Positions 35,857 to 49,051 of a stretch of DNA of 64,000 nt are shown here, piece after piece. Each line of letters begins with the position of its first letter. Positions within the stretch are counted from its first letter, which is position 1. The position numbers and the translations under genes were made by a program. This stretch comes from Brevipalpus yothersi. Taxonomy: Eukaryota; Arthropoda; Arachnida; Trombidiformes; Tenuipalpidae. The DNA lies in the NCBI GenBank assembly GCA_003956705.1, contig QZCP01000468.1, positions 181,771 to 245,770 of the forward strand. Reading direction: 5' to 3'. The notes under the pieces are model-generated. The model did not search any database, was not told where the DNA came from, and saw only the letters and a list, made by a program, of their open reading frames with translations.

Positions 35857-38800
35857 GTAAGTTTATATATATTCCCGATTAAGGGTAGAGGAATACTGTC
35901 AGATGGTCACGTTGCTGGATGTTAGATACAGTTGTTTCCAAAATCATTGAAACAGCATAAAATTTTTTCGGCAGTCTAGATCCAGCTCCGCTCTTAACTA
36001 TTCAAATTTCTGACATTCCATAAGAGTGATAAGTTCGATTTTTTGGTGTAATATCAACCATGTTCTGATTGGTTAGAATTTGAGCTTTTTTCACTCATTT
36101 TGATGTTAATGAGTCAATTGTTGGGGGGGATGCCTGAATTTTCTCCTTTTTTGATCTGAGGGGAAGAAATTTGAATAGATGAAAGTAGAGCTGGATCCAG
36201 TCAGCAGAAAAAATTCTATGCGGTTTCAATAATTTTGAAAACAACTGTAGAATCTACTATTATCTTTATCGTTCAGATTGCTTAATTTTCTTTTTTCCCA
36301 AAAGGTAGAAGGACAGAGGCAGAGAAGGGAAGAACATTTAAGTCGACATAGTCTCAAACGATGCTAACTTTCATTACTCTATCTGGACCCGATCACAAAT
36401 GATCATGTACATAGTTCACCGTAAAAAAAGTAGGCAAAACCATGGCTCAATGTGTGTGTGTGTGTATGTGTGTGTGAATGGAAAGAGCTACTGGTTGGTT
36501 GAAGAAAATGAGTGAAGACACGAGGGAAACTCATTGTGAAGAAGATTGATCGACTTTTATGTGAAGATGAGGAGAAGCATCAAATTGGGGGAGAGATAGA
36601 AAACGAACGATTATTTGCCATGGTAAATATCTCACTGACAGAGGTTGAAAGAGAAAAACGAGAAAGCAGTAACAGAATCGCAAAGAGAATAAAAAGTACT
36701 GATTCTCAACCGCTTGATTTGCAGAAAACTACTCTTCATACACTCATGAAGTCTGAAAAACTCTATCTTTCTCTTACTACAATATTCCCAGATGTGTTCT
36801 CTCAGGCTTTTGGAAAAATTTGTCTTTTGAGAGAGATCTTATTGATGGAACTGGTTCTGGTTGAATTGAGAAAGACTCTTGAGCGATGATTGCGTGAATT
36901 CTGTTACATCCACAAGCATACAATAGGGGCTAGCACATGGATTCATTCTTATGACTGCTGGGCAACATAACAATCATTTCTATTCCAAGTTCAATCTCCA
37001 ATCTCCTATGAGAATGAACAATAAAGCTTCCAATTCATTTCCCATGGAATCCAGTTTAATTCAAATATTTCTCCCTTTTTCTCTCCATGTGTGTCTGTAT
37101 GTCCAGTATTCTCTGGATTCTCTGTTATTCCAGTGGTGAGCTGCGCAATTCTGGATGGTTTTCACTCCATGGTAAGCATGAGCACCTGTGGAGCTGTGAC
37201 AACATTTTTTTCCATGGCCACCAATTTCAAGGCTCAGAAAACAAGTGGAAGTACAGGAAAAGAGGTTGTCGAAACAAAACAATACATCATCAGAGACCGA
37301 AAGAGGAGAGAAAGAAGAGAGAGGGAGAGAGAGAGAGAGAAAAGAGAAAAAGAGAAGAAAGGCTCGAGATCATTGGTCTCACAATTCTTCTTAATCGAAG
37401 GACCAATCATGATGGATAGAAGTGAAAGGAGGAAAAAAAGCTTCTGCTACTATCTTTTCGCAATGAGATTCATGAGTTGTGCTAATATTGATACTAAGGC
37501 TACTCACTCGGGACTGTCATGAGAGAGGTATAGAGAAGTAGTAAGAAGGAAAAAAAGCTTCTTTCGCCTAGTCTTTCTATCCAACAGTCAACTAATGATG
37601 TTCAGTTTTCCGAGAAAACAAAGCGAAAAATCCGTTTCATGGAAATTTTCTAGTAAAAGAATTTAAGCAAATAAACTTTCCATGTCTGTGTGCATAGTGT
37701 TCAAATATCATGAATACACACAGACACATACACACACTTACTTGGAAGAAAAAGTAGTGGAATAAGGAAAAAAGAAGCTCATTTCACTAGATTCACATGA
37801 AAATTCACCAATTAGTTTTCTACTTTTTATCTTTGTGCTATTGCCTAACAAACTTAATCTATGGAAGAATAAGCCCCTCGCATGACATGAGGAAACTTGT
37901 AATTGATTGGTAAAAGAGCGAGGGCTAAAGAGAGAGAGAGAGAGAGAGATCATGTTTTCTTGTGATTTAATGAACCTCAAATTCCAATGATTTGATGTAA
38001 CGAAAAACTGATTTTTACAATCTCCATCCTCTAGTCTCCATCCTTTTACTTTTCCTCTGATTTGACCTTTCCAGCTGTATACTCATCCGAGACACAGCAT
38101 GCACATTGAGAGATTCCCATATTGGTGTTCACATCATGGGAAAAAGGGTCTTTAGGTAAGAAATTCAAATATTATCCCCATGTAAATGGATTCACTGAAC
38201 TATTGTAAGAAAGCTATTCATCCAATATATTGTGTACACAAAAGCATGGATGATTCCATTGAAAATTGTAATATGGGTGGCTACGAGAAGACATCGAAAA
38301 CCAGTTGAATGAAGAGAGAATATTATATTCCTTGAAACGAAGTATCCTTTTATGATGGAAACTCTTTCAAAACCCAATAGATACATGCAAACAAGAAGCA
38401 TACAGCAAACCATTGAATGGAATGATGTCTATCTTTTCCTCTTTAGGGATCCAAAATGACGATCAAAATGTGCCCAAAATAAAAGGATTTACTAATGGAC
38501 TCTAGAAACAGAATTCAATAAGAAGTGAGAGTGAAGGATAAAATATTTCTACAGTGTAGTGCATGTCTTGAATTAATGTGGACAATGTCAAGTAGATTAG
38601 TTACTTGGATCATATTGTAAAACAAGAGAGGAGATATGATGATGATCGCCTTAGGCTGAGAAGTTTTGGAGTTCTCCCATGTGTGTATGCATGTGTCTGT
38701 ATGTATGTGAGAATAAGTGTAAATTGATTTCGAAGAAAAATTTTTCTCATATTTCTTCAGGCTTAAAACTGATTATGATTGACAGTATTTCGCGTAATCT

Positions 38801-41800
38801 TATAATTTTTTGTCTTCATCATCTAAAAGTGTTCATTCTCTGAATGAATGAAGCCTCAAGAGAATGAAAAAATCAACTAAGCATGAACCATTAGGTGGGT
38901 AATATCAGCTCAAAATTCAACCAAAAGCTATCATGATAGTATCGTTATGGTATACACAGTATTTGTGTAAAAAGTAGGCCAATAACCTGAAATCTTACCA
39001 TCACCCATCTGATCAATGCCAGATTCTCCAAAAATCATCAAATTCGTTGGATTGACTTCAGAGGGAACTTACTCTTCAGAATTTCCCAAAATTAAGAGAG
39101 AACGTGAGAGAAAATTTTTTCAGCTATCCATTAGCAACTGAGGTACATATCATACATTCTCATAGCCTATGAAAAATCTCCAAAATGAACATCATAGACA
39201 TCGGTGAGCTCATTTTGAATTCTGCTAATTTTTATCGAATTGAAATTCTCTCATCGATCGTGATTATCGATTGTCTAATGCACATAACTTTGTGATCTCG
39301 TGCGTTATAATCCATGATCACAGTCAATGGTCTACCTTAATATGGATCGGTAATGATTCTTTTTAGGTTCATTGTCGAGCTATTAGTGATGTTCTTTCAC
39401 TGATGGTTATTTTGTGTTCGATGTCTGATATTGTCATAAGTATAATCATGAAGTAACACTTCGAAATGAATTTGAAAATGATGGCTTTGTCATGTAATAG
39501 GGCTGGAAGAGTAGATTTGATAAACATAGTTCACCTAAAGTGTTCTCAACTAGTATCTTTCAATGATAATAGTGGGAATCAACACTGAATATTGACAGGT
39601 GAAAGAAATATGGTGTGAATTATGTCCATCAAGTTAGTAGAACATAGAATTTCATTTTACCACCAGTCACAATTACTGGAGTTAGTATGGAAAACTGTGG
39701 TGCGCCTTTTTGTCCACCGAGAGTTGGAATATCTGAGGAAAAAAGGAAAATGGGTAGGAAGAATAAGAGAAGGCCCATATTTTCAGTCTACCTAAGGCCA
39801 TTTTTCAAGAGCTGCAGATGACTAAATTGAAAATCTCTTTGAGAATGTAATGCATACAAAGTTTGCTATTTTGTGATATGATGAATTTCTTTTTTCTTCA
39901 AAATTCTTTCTCACAGGCCATCAGAGACTCAGAAGATAAATGCGAATTCATACAATACCAAAGAATAATGGTTCTTTTCATTTGCAGAATAATCTTATGA
40001 AAGGTTGCAAATATCTGTAGAATTTTTTGAATATTCTTGAATCCTGAATTCTTGAATTTTTCTGCTCAAAAATGGTTTTCTCCTATGAAACCTTCTCAGT
40101 TTGTGAAACCACAAAAGTTTGGCACAGATTTTCAACTCAATATATTGAGGAGTCAAAAATTGAAATATTTTCATGTAATCGCTTAACAGTAAAAAAAACA
40201 AAAATACCGGACTTATGCGAGGATAAGAGCCTAACGAGAATAGAACCCTTATTTTCGCATGAAGTATTTTTATATGAGAATAAGTCCCTTACCGGGAGTT
40301 CGATGAAAACTCATTATTGAAGGAGAAATTTGATTTTTTGAGTTGCATTCATGACTGTCTAGTACATCTGTGATGATTAAGTGATCGAGTTCATCAGGTA
40401 ACTTGCTCTTGCAAACAATTATTCGAGAATAAGAGCCCAGGTCTTATTCTTGTTGCCAAATATTATGAGAAAAAACATGTTTTGAGCGACTTTTCTATTT
40501 TTTGAGGGGTCTCATCCTCGCATAGATCCAGTAAGTTGGAATATGAATTGGATATAGCCTCAAAAATTCACTTCTCACATTTCTTATCTGAAAGTATCAT
40601 ATATAATTAATATGAGTTCAAAACACCATATCTCTAGCATTTTCGATTACGAACCAATTTTTTTCAGAGAAACTGATGCATGGAGAATCGTAAATAGCAA
40701 TCCTTAAGCCTGAAAAAGAGAGAATTTTGAGAGGCTCGAATTTGGAAAGAATGCGAACCGGAATTGAAGTGCACAGTAAAAAAGCAACTTGATCATGTAA
40801 AATGGATTTTATCGAAAGGGAAATCAAATCAGAAATAACAAAAATTCTCAAAAATTCGAGGAAAAAATAGAAAGCCTTTTTTTATCAATTCTTAGATTTT
40901 ATTGCTAAATTTTTCGTACCTAACAAGTAGCATTGTATTTGAGCTCAATTTAAGGGGCTATTTCCAAGACACTCTTAGATGATTTCCTTTTTAAAAAGGA
41001 AATTATTCTTGATTAATCCCTCTAGTGGACACTGGTTCTCTCCATACCAGTTCATAATCTTGTTGAATGTGAGGCCTCTAATGAACCAGGTGAGATGTGT
41101 ATTTAGGAGGAGAACAAAAACAAAGAACATTTTATTCAATTTAGCCATTATTCCCAGAAAACGAGAAACTTAGGCATCCAGCATATTGGCATTACGACTA
41201 TCCCCCAAAATGTCCCTGTCTTGCTGATCCTAACTGGGTGATCATGGTGAAGGGGCTATATGGATGTTATAAATCAAGGAAAAGTACTTCTGAAGCGAGA
41301 TGAATGATTAATCTAATTTCTGAACTCTTTAACTACGCAACGCAATTGCTTACTGTGGGAAACATTTTCAGTATGACAAGGAGTAATGTTCTCTGAAGTT
41401 GATGGTAAAAAGGCGAGGAAAGGACATCCCAAATATTCCGTTTTTGGTGAGGCACTCTCCACTTCTGGTGCTATTTCCTACAGAAGTTCATTCCATAATA
41501 AATAAAAAATAATTTTTAGGTTTCTATCAGCACTTGGAAGTTGAGAAAAAGGTAGAATGCTTTGTCACTGCTAACTGTCTGATAGTGTGTGTCGTAAGAC
41601 TGTTCAAATGTTAGACTTTGAAGGATCAATGGAAGAACTTTTTCTTTAATGTGATCCATGTGAGATTATTGATGGAATAGAATTTGAAAAAGATGCATGA
41701 TTAGTATGAGGAGAATAAAAAGGCTTGTTGTTTGGTTCTCAGATTTCATGGTCAAATTTTTCACAAATAGCCAACTGCTCATGAAGGGCTCGTTCGAGAT

Positions 41801-44379
41801 CTCTTGCACTAGTTTCTGAAGATTTTTTGTCAAATAATTTTGTCAGTCTCTTCAATTCTCGCAGAAACGTTCTTTCTAATATATCCCATCTTGTAGATAC
41901 TGGATCTTCTTCAAAATTTATTTTTTCACTGTCAGTTTGTCGAAACTTTCAATCACATCAGCATGAGAATCTGGAACTTTGAGGGCAAAAAACTTTGATA
42001 GATTAATACCTCAATAAATCAAATATCTAAAAATTTTACCACATTTTTCAAGATTACTAATCGGCCCACTGTGTGGTTATGCACTTTTGTTTCAACTAAG
42101 CTAGGGAGAAAAACTAGCAGAAAAAAGTCCTACCCTTATAACCCCCTTATTATACTGTTATGCCATGTGCACATATGACTTCATAAGATGATTGACAATA
42201 ACGCTGTTAATTTTTTGGGACGAATTGCAGTAGTTTTCATTAAATGTTGGTTCAATCAAAAATGTACTGGTTTACATATTTCTTACAAATATTACTAATC
42301 TAAGTTTGATTGCCCTCATGGTTTTCTCGCCATATTAACAGTCTATTTTTGCAGACAAAATGACAATTTAAAGAATCTAGAGTTATCTTAATTAAACTCA
42401 AGGCCAATATTTGAGGATAGATATCCTATTCTAAGAAAAAAGCTACTATTATTGAAAAATAATACTTTTCACTGTTTTCCTAGGACTTTGAAGGACCGTA
42501 ATTGCAACGCTCATCCTCAGTCATTTGTGTCCCTATGACCTTGAGTATTCGCCCAAAATTCACTTTCTTTTCACTATCCAACTAATACACTTACTTGAAC
42601 AGAATCAAAAATATTTCACAAATAAGTTTCATGTCAATCAGTTTTTAGTTCCATAGAAAAACTAGAAATAATCCATAAGTGAGCATTCAGGTTCTTTCTC
42701 CTTGGTTCACTCTTGAGTGAAAATATCTAAAATTCTTTCTAGTTGATAGAAATTTTCTCCTCACAAGAGAGATCCGTTCATGTTTCATGAATCAATGCGA
42801 TTCTAGATATTTGTTCAATCAGCCCTTAGCAACGAAAAAGTATGCTTTGTAACTGTTAACCACTCCATTGGAGTATGAATGTATCGCAAGAATGTTCAGG
42901 TGTTGGGCTAAAGTATTAACAATAGCATTTTTCTTGGATATGATTGACATACAATTATTGATGTTATTCAATAGAAGTGGAAAAGATGCCTCAACTACTA
43001 TGGTTCAATCAAAATGATCTCACATTATGGCTACCCCAAAGAAAGTTGAGCAACAGTTGAGTTGTTCAAATGTGGAGAAAAACAATCAAAATCTTCATCA
43101 AATGAAACTAAGAAAGCTGTCAACCTTTTTGCGCTCTTTAATCATTTCCAAAAATCACTGTGTAATTGTCTTTCTTTGATGTCAAACTGTGTTATTTTTC
43201 TTGTCACCCATTGTGTACAAGTTGCACGAAGATCCATTGAAACTTCAGACCTTACCAGAGTTACCAGATTTTTTTCTTCATCTTTTTTTTCATGTGTCAT
43301 TTTCTAAGTGAAAAAATAACACATTGAGAGGCTTCCAATTAGACGATTCTTTTTGCTCAGTTTGGCTTCAGAACTTTAATGAAGATATCTTACAACAAAA
43401 TTCGAGGTCACTTGATCTCTGATTTCGTGAAGAAAAAGAGGGAAGAAAAAATTTCGCTTCCAACTAATATCAAAGATGCAGTTAATTTTGGGACGGAAAA
43501 AATGGCCTTCTATCATTTTTGGAACTCATAAACGTCCAGTCAGTCTCAATATTCGCCTTCTATTATCGGGCGTGCATATCGTAACGATGATTTAATCTTT
43601 TCTCCTGAATCAAATCACATACACATCATCTGATAGAGACAGAATATATCGATATTGATTGACGATCGATGACTGAATTGGTATCAGGAGGAGATAAGAG
43701 AGAAAAGAGAGGAAAAAAAGTTTGACGTCGTTTATATTGCTTGTGTATTGAAGGAAGAAAATCTTAAGCATCAACTTTTCTTCCCAATATTCTCAATTAT
43801 TGTGATTCAATCAGAAAATCTATTGTTTTGCTCAATGTTGCCATCTTTTCTTCATCCACAAGGCTATCAATCCTTCATCAGTTAATGTTCAAACTCTTCT
43901 TCCATGATAAACTTTTTCCTCTTCTTCTTCTCCAGCTTATATATTTATACACACACACACACATACACTTTCAGATTGAACTCTAAATGTTGCCATTACG
44001 CAATAACAGGCTAATTTTGATAGAGATCTTTTACACGAGAACAATGTTCCTCAATTGTAAGTCAGTAGCATTATGAATCAATGCCATTCTCTGCATACGT
44101 TCATTGAACATTTGGAAACGCTCAACAAGATCGCATCTGAGCACCATTATTCTTCTATCGTTTTCAAGCGAGCTCAATGTTTTTGAAAAGAAGTAAAAAA
44201 GATGAGATAGCCTGAGAAGCAATTGTGAGTGAAGAGCGATCAAATTGAGTTCATTTTAATTCAATCCCTTTAGTTTATCTACTGAAAAGCTGGATAAGAT
44301 AATCAAATCTTGTCATGCAAAACGAATCAATTGAGCTGAGATCGAGAAAGATAGCCAATCATACCAGAAGATAGGTAAA

Positions 44380-44382
<3 letters not shown>

Positions 44383-44420
<38 letters not shown>
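44383..44420. repeat. (GA)n microsatellite
   Basis: About 19 GA units. Confidence 0.97.
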
Positions 44421-44425
<5 letters not shown>

Positions 44426-45239
44426 TAAGTTTTTAAGAGACCCTCCATTCATCTTCATTCATCGTTCTGATTGAAGAAACTAAAGACCAGTATTGATGAG
44501 TGGATCAACCTTCCAGATCAGTTCGTGTATATTCATTATCAACCATGACCACACTTATGTCCAATGCCAACGATCTCGTATATACAATTATGACCACAAC
44601 CCACATCTCTTATACAGCCCAGTTGAATTGGTGTAGTGGATTTGCTACCGCAAATGAGGTGGTTTTGGTCAACTTTGCGCAAATCATTTACATCGAGTCA
44701 TACAATAATTTTCAAAATTTAATCCAGTCTCACATGAATCATTTTATACCTCTCACTTAAAAACACGCATTCACAAGAGCGAATAGTGGACGATCTGGAA
44801 AAGATAGAGCAAACAATGTCCAGTCAAGCTATCATTGCTGATGTGATAATCATTGCGATTATGACCGGCGTTCAAGTCATGATTACACATTAATGATTCT
44901 GTTTGCCTATTTTTCCTGCCACTGACAATTCAGTCAACTGTGCTAATTTATGCAAATCTCTATCAATCATAGTCGGAGAATGAAATCACAATTCAATGGG
45001 GGTTCTCAAATAGCGATCGGAATTCAGACAAACGCGATGAAGCCAACAGTTGAATGGTCAACCATCATAGCTGTTCATTTGATTTTGAAAAGGACACCAT
45101 GATCAGCATTCCAGACACTCTGATTGAGACTGGGTTCATACAGCTTCTAGTGACAATAAGGGACTGAAAATACATGATGGCTTGAGAAAGTGAAAGTAAA
45201 TGAGTTCCGCATCTGAACGTGGCCATTCTTTCAAGCTCA

Positions 45240-45245
<6 letters not shown>

Positions 45246-45290
<45 letters not shown>
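45246..45290. repeat. (CT)n microsatellite
   Basis: About 22 CT units, inverted relative to the (GA)n at 45727-45770. Confidence 0.97.
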
Positions 45291-45294
<4 letters not shown>

Positions 45295-45619
45295 TACTTT
45301 GCTTCTCATTCCATTCTTATAATCTTCACATTCAATCGTTATGCTGAGTTAGCAAAGGATCACAACAAGAGTGGATGAAAAGGATTAAGAGATGAGGGAT
45401 TGTTCAATCAATTTTCAATCGATAATGTCAGCATGAACGTGCTACGATTAATAAGAAATGAGGAATTAGAGGCGAAGAGATAGAGAGGAAGAGAATGAAT
45501 TATAACGGAAGTTGCTGAGGATATAAATTCTTAGTGAAACTGATCAGTTTTGTATGCTGGCTGGGCTGGTTACAAGTTTTATGATCCAGAACATCTCAAG
45601 AATAAAGAAAAAAAGAAAG

Positions 45620-45724
45620 NNNNNNNNNNNNNNNNNNNNNNNNNNNNNNNNNNNNNNNNNNNNNNNNNNNNNNNNNNNNNNNNNNNNNNNNNNNNNNNNN
45701 NNNNNNNNNNNNNNNNNNNNNNNN
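45620..45724. other. assembly gap (105 N)
   Basis: 105 N between an A-rich AAAGAAAG stretch and a (GA)n tract (45727-45770). The gap most likely hides more GA repeat. Confidence 0.97.

Positions 45725-45726
<2 letters not shown>

Positions 45727-45770
<44 letters not shown>
45727..45770. repeat. (GA)n microsatellite at gap edge
   Basis: About 22 GA units directly after the N run. Confidence 0.97.
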
Positions 45771-45774
<4 letters not shown>

Positions 45775-46546
45775 TCGGAAACAACCAGAATCAAATACTT
45801 TTGATGTTTGCAATTCAAGTCCGGTGCAAAACTCACTCATTTCACTCTTGAAGAAAACTGAATCCAGCAGCTTATTCATCTGACTCAGATTTCGAATGAT
45901 ACCTTGTACAGCCTTATCAAATATTCACTGATGAATCAGATATTATTGCATAAAAATGGTATGATTTCAGTACGGCACGTTCTTGTTGAAAAACAGCCAG
46001 AAGCAGAATAATAAGCTGTATTGCGTCACTTGTGGTCAAAGAAGCAAGCCAGAGTGTGAAGATGGAAAGAAGAGAGAGGGAGAGAGTGAAATTAGTTGAC
46101 TATCTTGGCTATAAAGTTTTCTGGAGACTTAACCAAGTATTCCACTCATATTGTGTTAGTGATATGAGAAGGATCTCTCTCATTCTCTCAGCATGAGTAG
46201 AAAAAAAAATCATAATTTAGAATTCAAAACATTCATGGATGATAACAAGACACGCACTTGCACCATGAGCGAGAAAACCTTGAGAAGTTGTGTTCATCTT
46301 TTCGCGCCCGAGGAATTGCATCCTTTCTCACCACATCCATGGTGTTCATCATCTCTTTTACTCTGCCTTATTATCTACTCTCATATACACATAAATAAAT
46401 ATCTACCTCCCCTGTTAGTATCACGACCTTCCCAGTTCAATCACGTTTTGTGATCAAGGAAGGTAGTGTGACCGGTCCACTGACCGCTCTACACCAGGAC
46501 GTGGACTTGAAGCAGACTTTGACATTTTGGTCAAGAGTCCATACAT

Positions 46547-46579
46547 GTCATGGAATGGAATGGGATGGAATGGGATGGC
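46547..46579. repeat. short tandem TGGAATGGGA-type repeat
   Basis: GGAATGGAATGGGATGGAATGGGATGG-like units, about three copies, followed by GGAAGAGTGGT repeats at about 46630-46660. Together they form a 100-bp purine- and G-rich patch that differs from the AT-rich surroundings. Confidence 0.8.
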
Positions 46580-46893
46580 AATTCTGAGGGAATACTCTGA
46601 TTTTCTTGGAAAACTGGGATGAAGGAGGGGGAAGAGTGGTGGAAGAGTGGTGGAAGAGGGTTGACCAGTCCAAGTTGACCATTTGATATGCTATTTACGC
46701 ATTATAATCGGTGGGCATCGATCGGCCCAAGAACCGGTTATAATCATGAGAGGTAACAACAACAAGTTTGGAAAAAAACAACAATATTATTTTTTTTCGC
46801 AGGTAAGTGAAAAAGCATGCAAGGGCGAAAAGAATATATATTTACTCATAAATACACAAAGATTATGCAAAGAGATTTGGAATAGAGAGAAAA

Positions 46894-46902
<9 letters not shown>

Positions 46903-46934
<32 letters not shown>
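46903..46934. repeat. (GA)n microsatellite
   Basis: About 16 GA units about 170 bp beyond the 3' end of the NTR-domain gene. Confidence 0.95.
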
Positions 46935-46940
<6 letters not shown>

Positions 46941-47107
46941 GTTTGTTAAGAAGATGAGAAGAAAAGATAAGTCCGAAAGTTTTCACATCGAAGGTTGAAG
47001 ACGAAAAATGTGAAAAATGTTGTTATAAGTGTGAAATTATTCACATATATAATCGGGAACCTTAGGCAAAACATTGTTCACCACATTTATACAAGTTCAA
47101 TGATACT

Positions 47108-47827
47108 CTATGGACACTTTCCCTTGGATGTTGCAAAAAACTTGTCCACGCCATCCTGCTGTACAGGATCCATCTTTTGCCAATCCAGTGCAAGATCACA
47201 TGAGTCTAGTATGATGTCCAGTCCTTTCACTCGACCGGTGATCAAATAGCTTCGATTGAGAGTGATTAGCGGTCTCGAACAGCTCGGTGGAGACTGTAGA
47301 GTAACTTTGCCACTTCTCATCACGATAATGAACAAAAGTGACCGCTTAAATGTTTTGATGATATTTATTCTGTAAGTATCACCACTTCGATCGGAAGACT
47401 TCAAACTAGTAAAGTTCACGACCATCACGAACTTGTTTTCGCATAGATAATCGACATAAGTTCTATTCGGACATCGAGCACATTCAGACCATATCTCTTC
47501 AACTTGACGGCTTGTGTTCACCGGGCTGACAGTGGTGATGGGCAAAAGAATAGAGCTGATAGTGGATGAAGGTGGAGAGGAAGATGCTGGAGATGATGAT
47601 GACGGGGATGGAGATGAAGATGGAGATGGAGATGATGCGAGTGATGTATCATCTACTTCTTCCAGTCGATTCCATGAGAAGCGTGAAAGAAATAGTGGAT
47701 CACTTGCTGGTGATGAGATGTCTTCGATTTTTTGCGGGTAAATTAGATAGCTGATGAGAATAATCACCAAGAATAATAAACATGCACTGGCGGATAAAAG
47801 TAATAGAGTCACTAAACGAGGAGGCAT
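47108..47827 (-). CDS. Membrane-anchored protein with a netrin (NTR/C345C-like) module
   Basis: 239 residues, one exon. The ATG at 47827-47825 begins MPPRLVTLLLLS; further upstream only non-ATG triplets continue the frame. Residues 5-29 form a long hydrophobic segment, either an uncleaved signal anchor (type II) or a signal peptide. Then comes a low-complexity Ser/Pro linker (about 61-95). The C-terminal half (116-239) has the NTR layout: CxxC at 116/119, Cys129, a beta strand KFVMVVNFTSL, YRINIIKTFK, GKVTLQSPPSC with Cys183, SYLITGRVKG, Cys210 in DSCDLALDW, and Cys238 next to the end. Six Cys and the YLITG..G.L pattern are as in netrin C-termini, TIMP-like and PCOLCE NTR domains, which bind heparin or proteins outside the cell. 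It lacks laminin or CUB domains, so it is not a netrin. Specific ortholog unknown. Confidence 0.7.
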   Translation of the reverse strand: MPPRLVTLLLLSASACLLFLVIILISYLIYPQKIEDISSPASDPLFLSRFSWNRLEEVDDTSLASSPSPSSSPSPSSSSPASSSPPSSTISSILLPITTVSPVNTSRQVEEIWSECARCPNRTYVDYLCENKFVMVVNFTSLKSSDRSGDTYRINIIKTFKRSLLFIIVMRSGKVTLQSPPSCSRPLITLNRSYLITGRVKGLDIILDSCDLALDWQKMDPVQQDGVDKFFATSKGKCP

Positions 47828-48219
47828 GATAATTTGGGTGAAAGAGGAGATGGAAAGAAAGGGAGAGAAAGAGAGTGAATAATAATTGATGATCAAAGCA
47901 ACGGTCGACCAGGCTAGTGGTGAAAATCAGTGATGAAAATATTCCGAGAGAGATGCTCGAATAGGGTGTGAGTGAGCCAGTGGAGATGATGATTAGAACA
48001 AGTGTTAATGATAGCTCAGCAGGATGAGCAGCGGCATCGTTGCTTCGTGGGCAAGTTGATTCCACTGTTAAGATGTAGTATTTCTTGCTGGATATGCATA
48101 AGAAGAATGAGAAGAAAAGGGGAAAGATGAGGAGATGAGAAAAAAGTCGCAAAGAAAACACTTATGCACCCAGAAGATGAAGATGAAGATGAGCGAAAAG
48201 ATATCAGATCTGTTGGGCC

Positions 48220-48311
48220 ATGAGCCGGGTGAAAAAAGTTGACTGTGACATCCAAAATAAGTTACCATTCCTGAATCACGAGCATGAAAATTTCTGCAAC
48301 CATGAGAGGAG
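48220..48311 (+). CDS. candidate first exon of a small unknown gene
   Basis: ATG at 48220 (GCCATGA context), 30 codons plus two bases, then AG|GTGAGA. The peptide (MSRVKKVDCDIQNKLPFLNH...) has a mixed, protein-like composition. The next exon fits in phase. It would be head-to-head with the NTR gene, 392 bp apart. No homology recognised. Confidence 0.2.
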
Positions 48312-48375
48312 GTGAGAGGAAGAAGAATGTAGATGCTGTATATAAGATGTTAAACAAGTCCTCCTCTCTTTACAG

Positions 48376-48442
48376 TGGCCACAGAAGCGGACAAGAAGAT
48401 GAAGAGGAAGAATATGTTTTGGAAAGGAAAATCACTGTGTAA
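48376..48442 (+). CDS. candidate second exon of the small unknown gene
   Basis: It starts after CTCCTCTCTTTACAG, one of the best acceptors in the window, and leaves a 64-nt intron. It reads GHRSGQEDEEEEYVLERKITV and stops at TAA (52 residues in total). A GTGTAAAT donor at 48437 could instead splice to an open frame at about 48575-48691 (AIKARMQEHERYLDQL..., coiled-coil-like), giving a protein of about 90 residues. Support is splice signals and open frame only. Confidence 0.22.
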
Positions 48443-48959
48443 ATGATGATTAACTATGTTCCGTCGACCACATCGATCGGTTGAGCTACTGTGATGAAAG
48501 AGATAAAGTTTTCGATTAGAGATTGAATATTTTTCGGCACCAAAAACATTGGCACACACACACATACAAACAAGGTTGAGGAGGCGATAAAAGCCCGGAT
48601 GCAGGAGCATGAACGTTACTTGGACCAGCTGCAATCATCAACGCAGTATCAACGCCAATTGAGAGAGAATGAAGCGTGGCCCAGTCCATGATCATACACG
48701 AAACAGCTCGTTCTGATCCATCAAGATCGTCCTCATCTCAACCGATTTCCTCTTCAATTCAAGTCTTCCATCTCATCAAACAACAACTGTGGCGGACATT
48801 CATTCTATTCATGAATTTATTATTTGGCGGTCATCAGAGTTGGGCTGAAGTGATCATTGCCACGGTCATCATCATTCACTTTTTCGATGTCCACTTGCTT
48901 TCTCTCTTTACATTTGAGCGAACCAAAGTGGCCACTTTACATTAAGTTGGAAAAAAGAT

Positions 48960-48964
<5 letters not shown>

Positions 48965-49047
<83 letters not shown>
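48965..49047. repeat. (GA)n microsatellite
   Basis: About 41 GA units followed by GAAA/GAAAGA-type purine runs to about 49095, 480 bp upstream of the ENY2 start codon. Confidence 0.97.

Positions 49048-49051
<4 letters not shown>

Larger units (their letters stand above)
33450..47107. other. 13.7-kb gene-poor region
   Basis: No gene recognised on either strand. It contains CT/GA tracts (34142-34161, about 34475-34498, 34841-34881, about 35665-35705, 35820-35851, about 37930-37949, 44383-44420, 45246-45290, 45727-45770, 46903-46934), short (GT/CA)n runs near 36450, 37720 and 43950, and a 105-N gap. Open frames are short. The longest, about 37087-37522 in two frames and 36512-36889, show no domain and are rich in repeat-derived Arg-Glu/Lys. 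The RGK promoter should lie at its left edge. Confidence 0.6.

Noticed and set aside
36512..36889. 125-codon plus-strand frame, Lys/Glu-rich
   Set aside because: It starts from a non-ATG triplet, has no domain, and its composition fits random AT-rich sequence beside purine tracts.
44500..44760. 86-codon plus-strand frame with hydrophobic segments
   Set aside because: No signal, domain or splice context. Length is within chance for this region.
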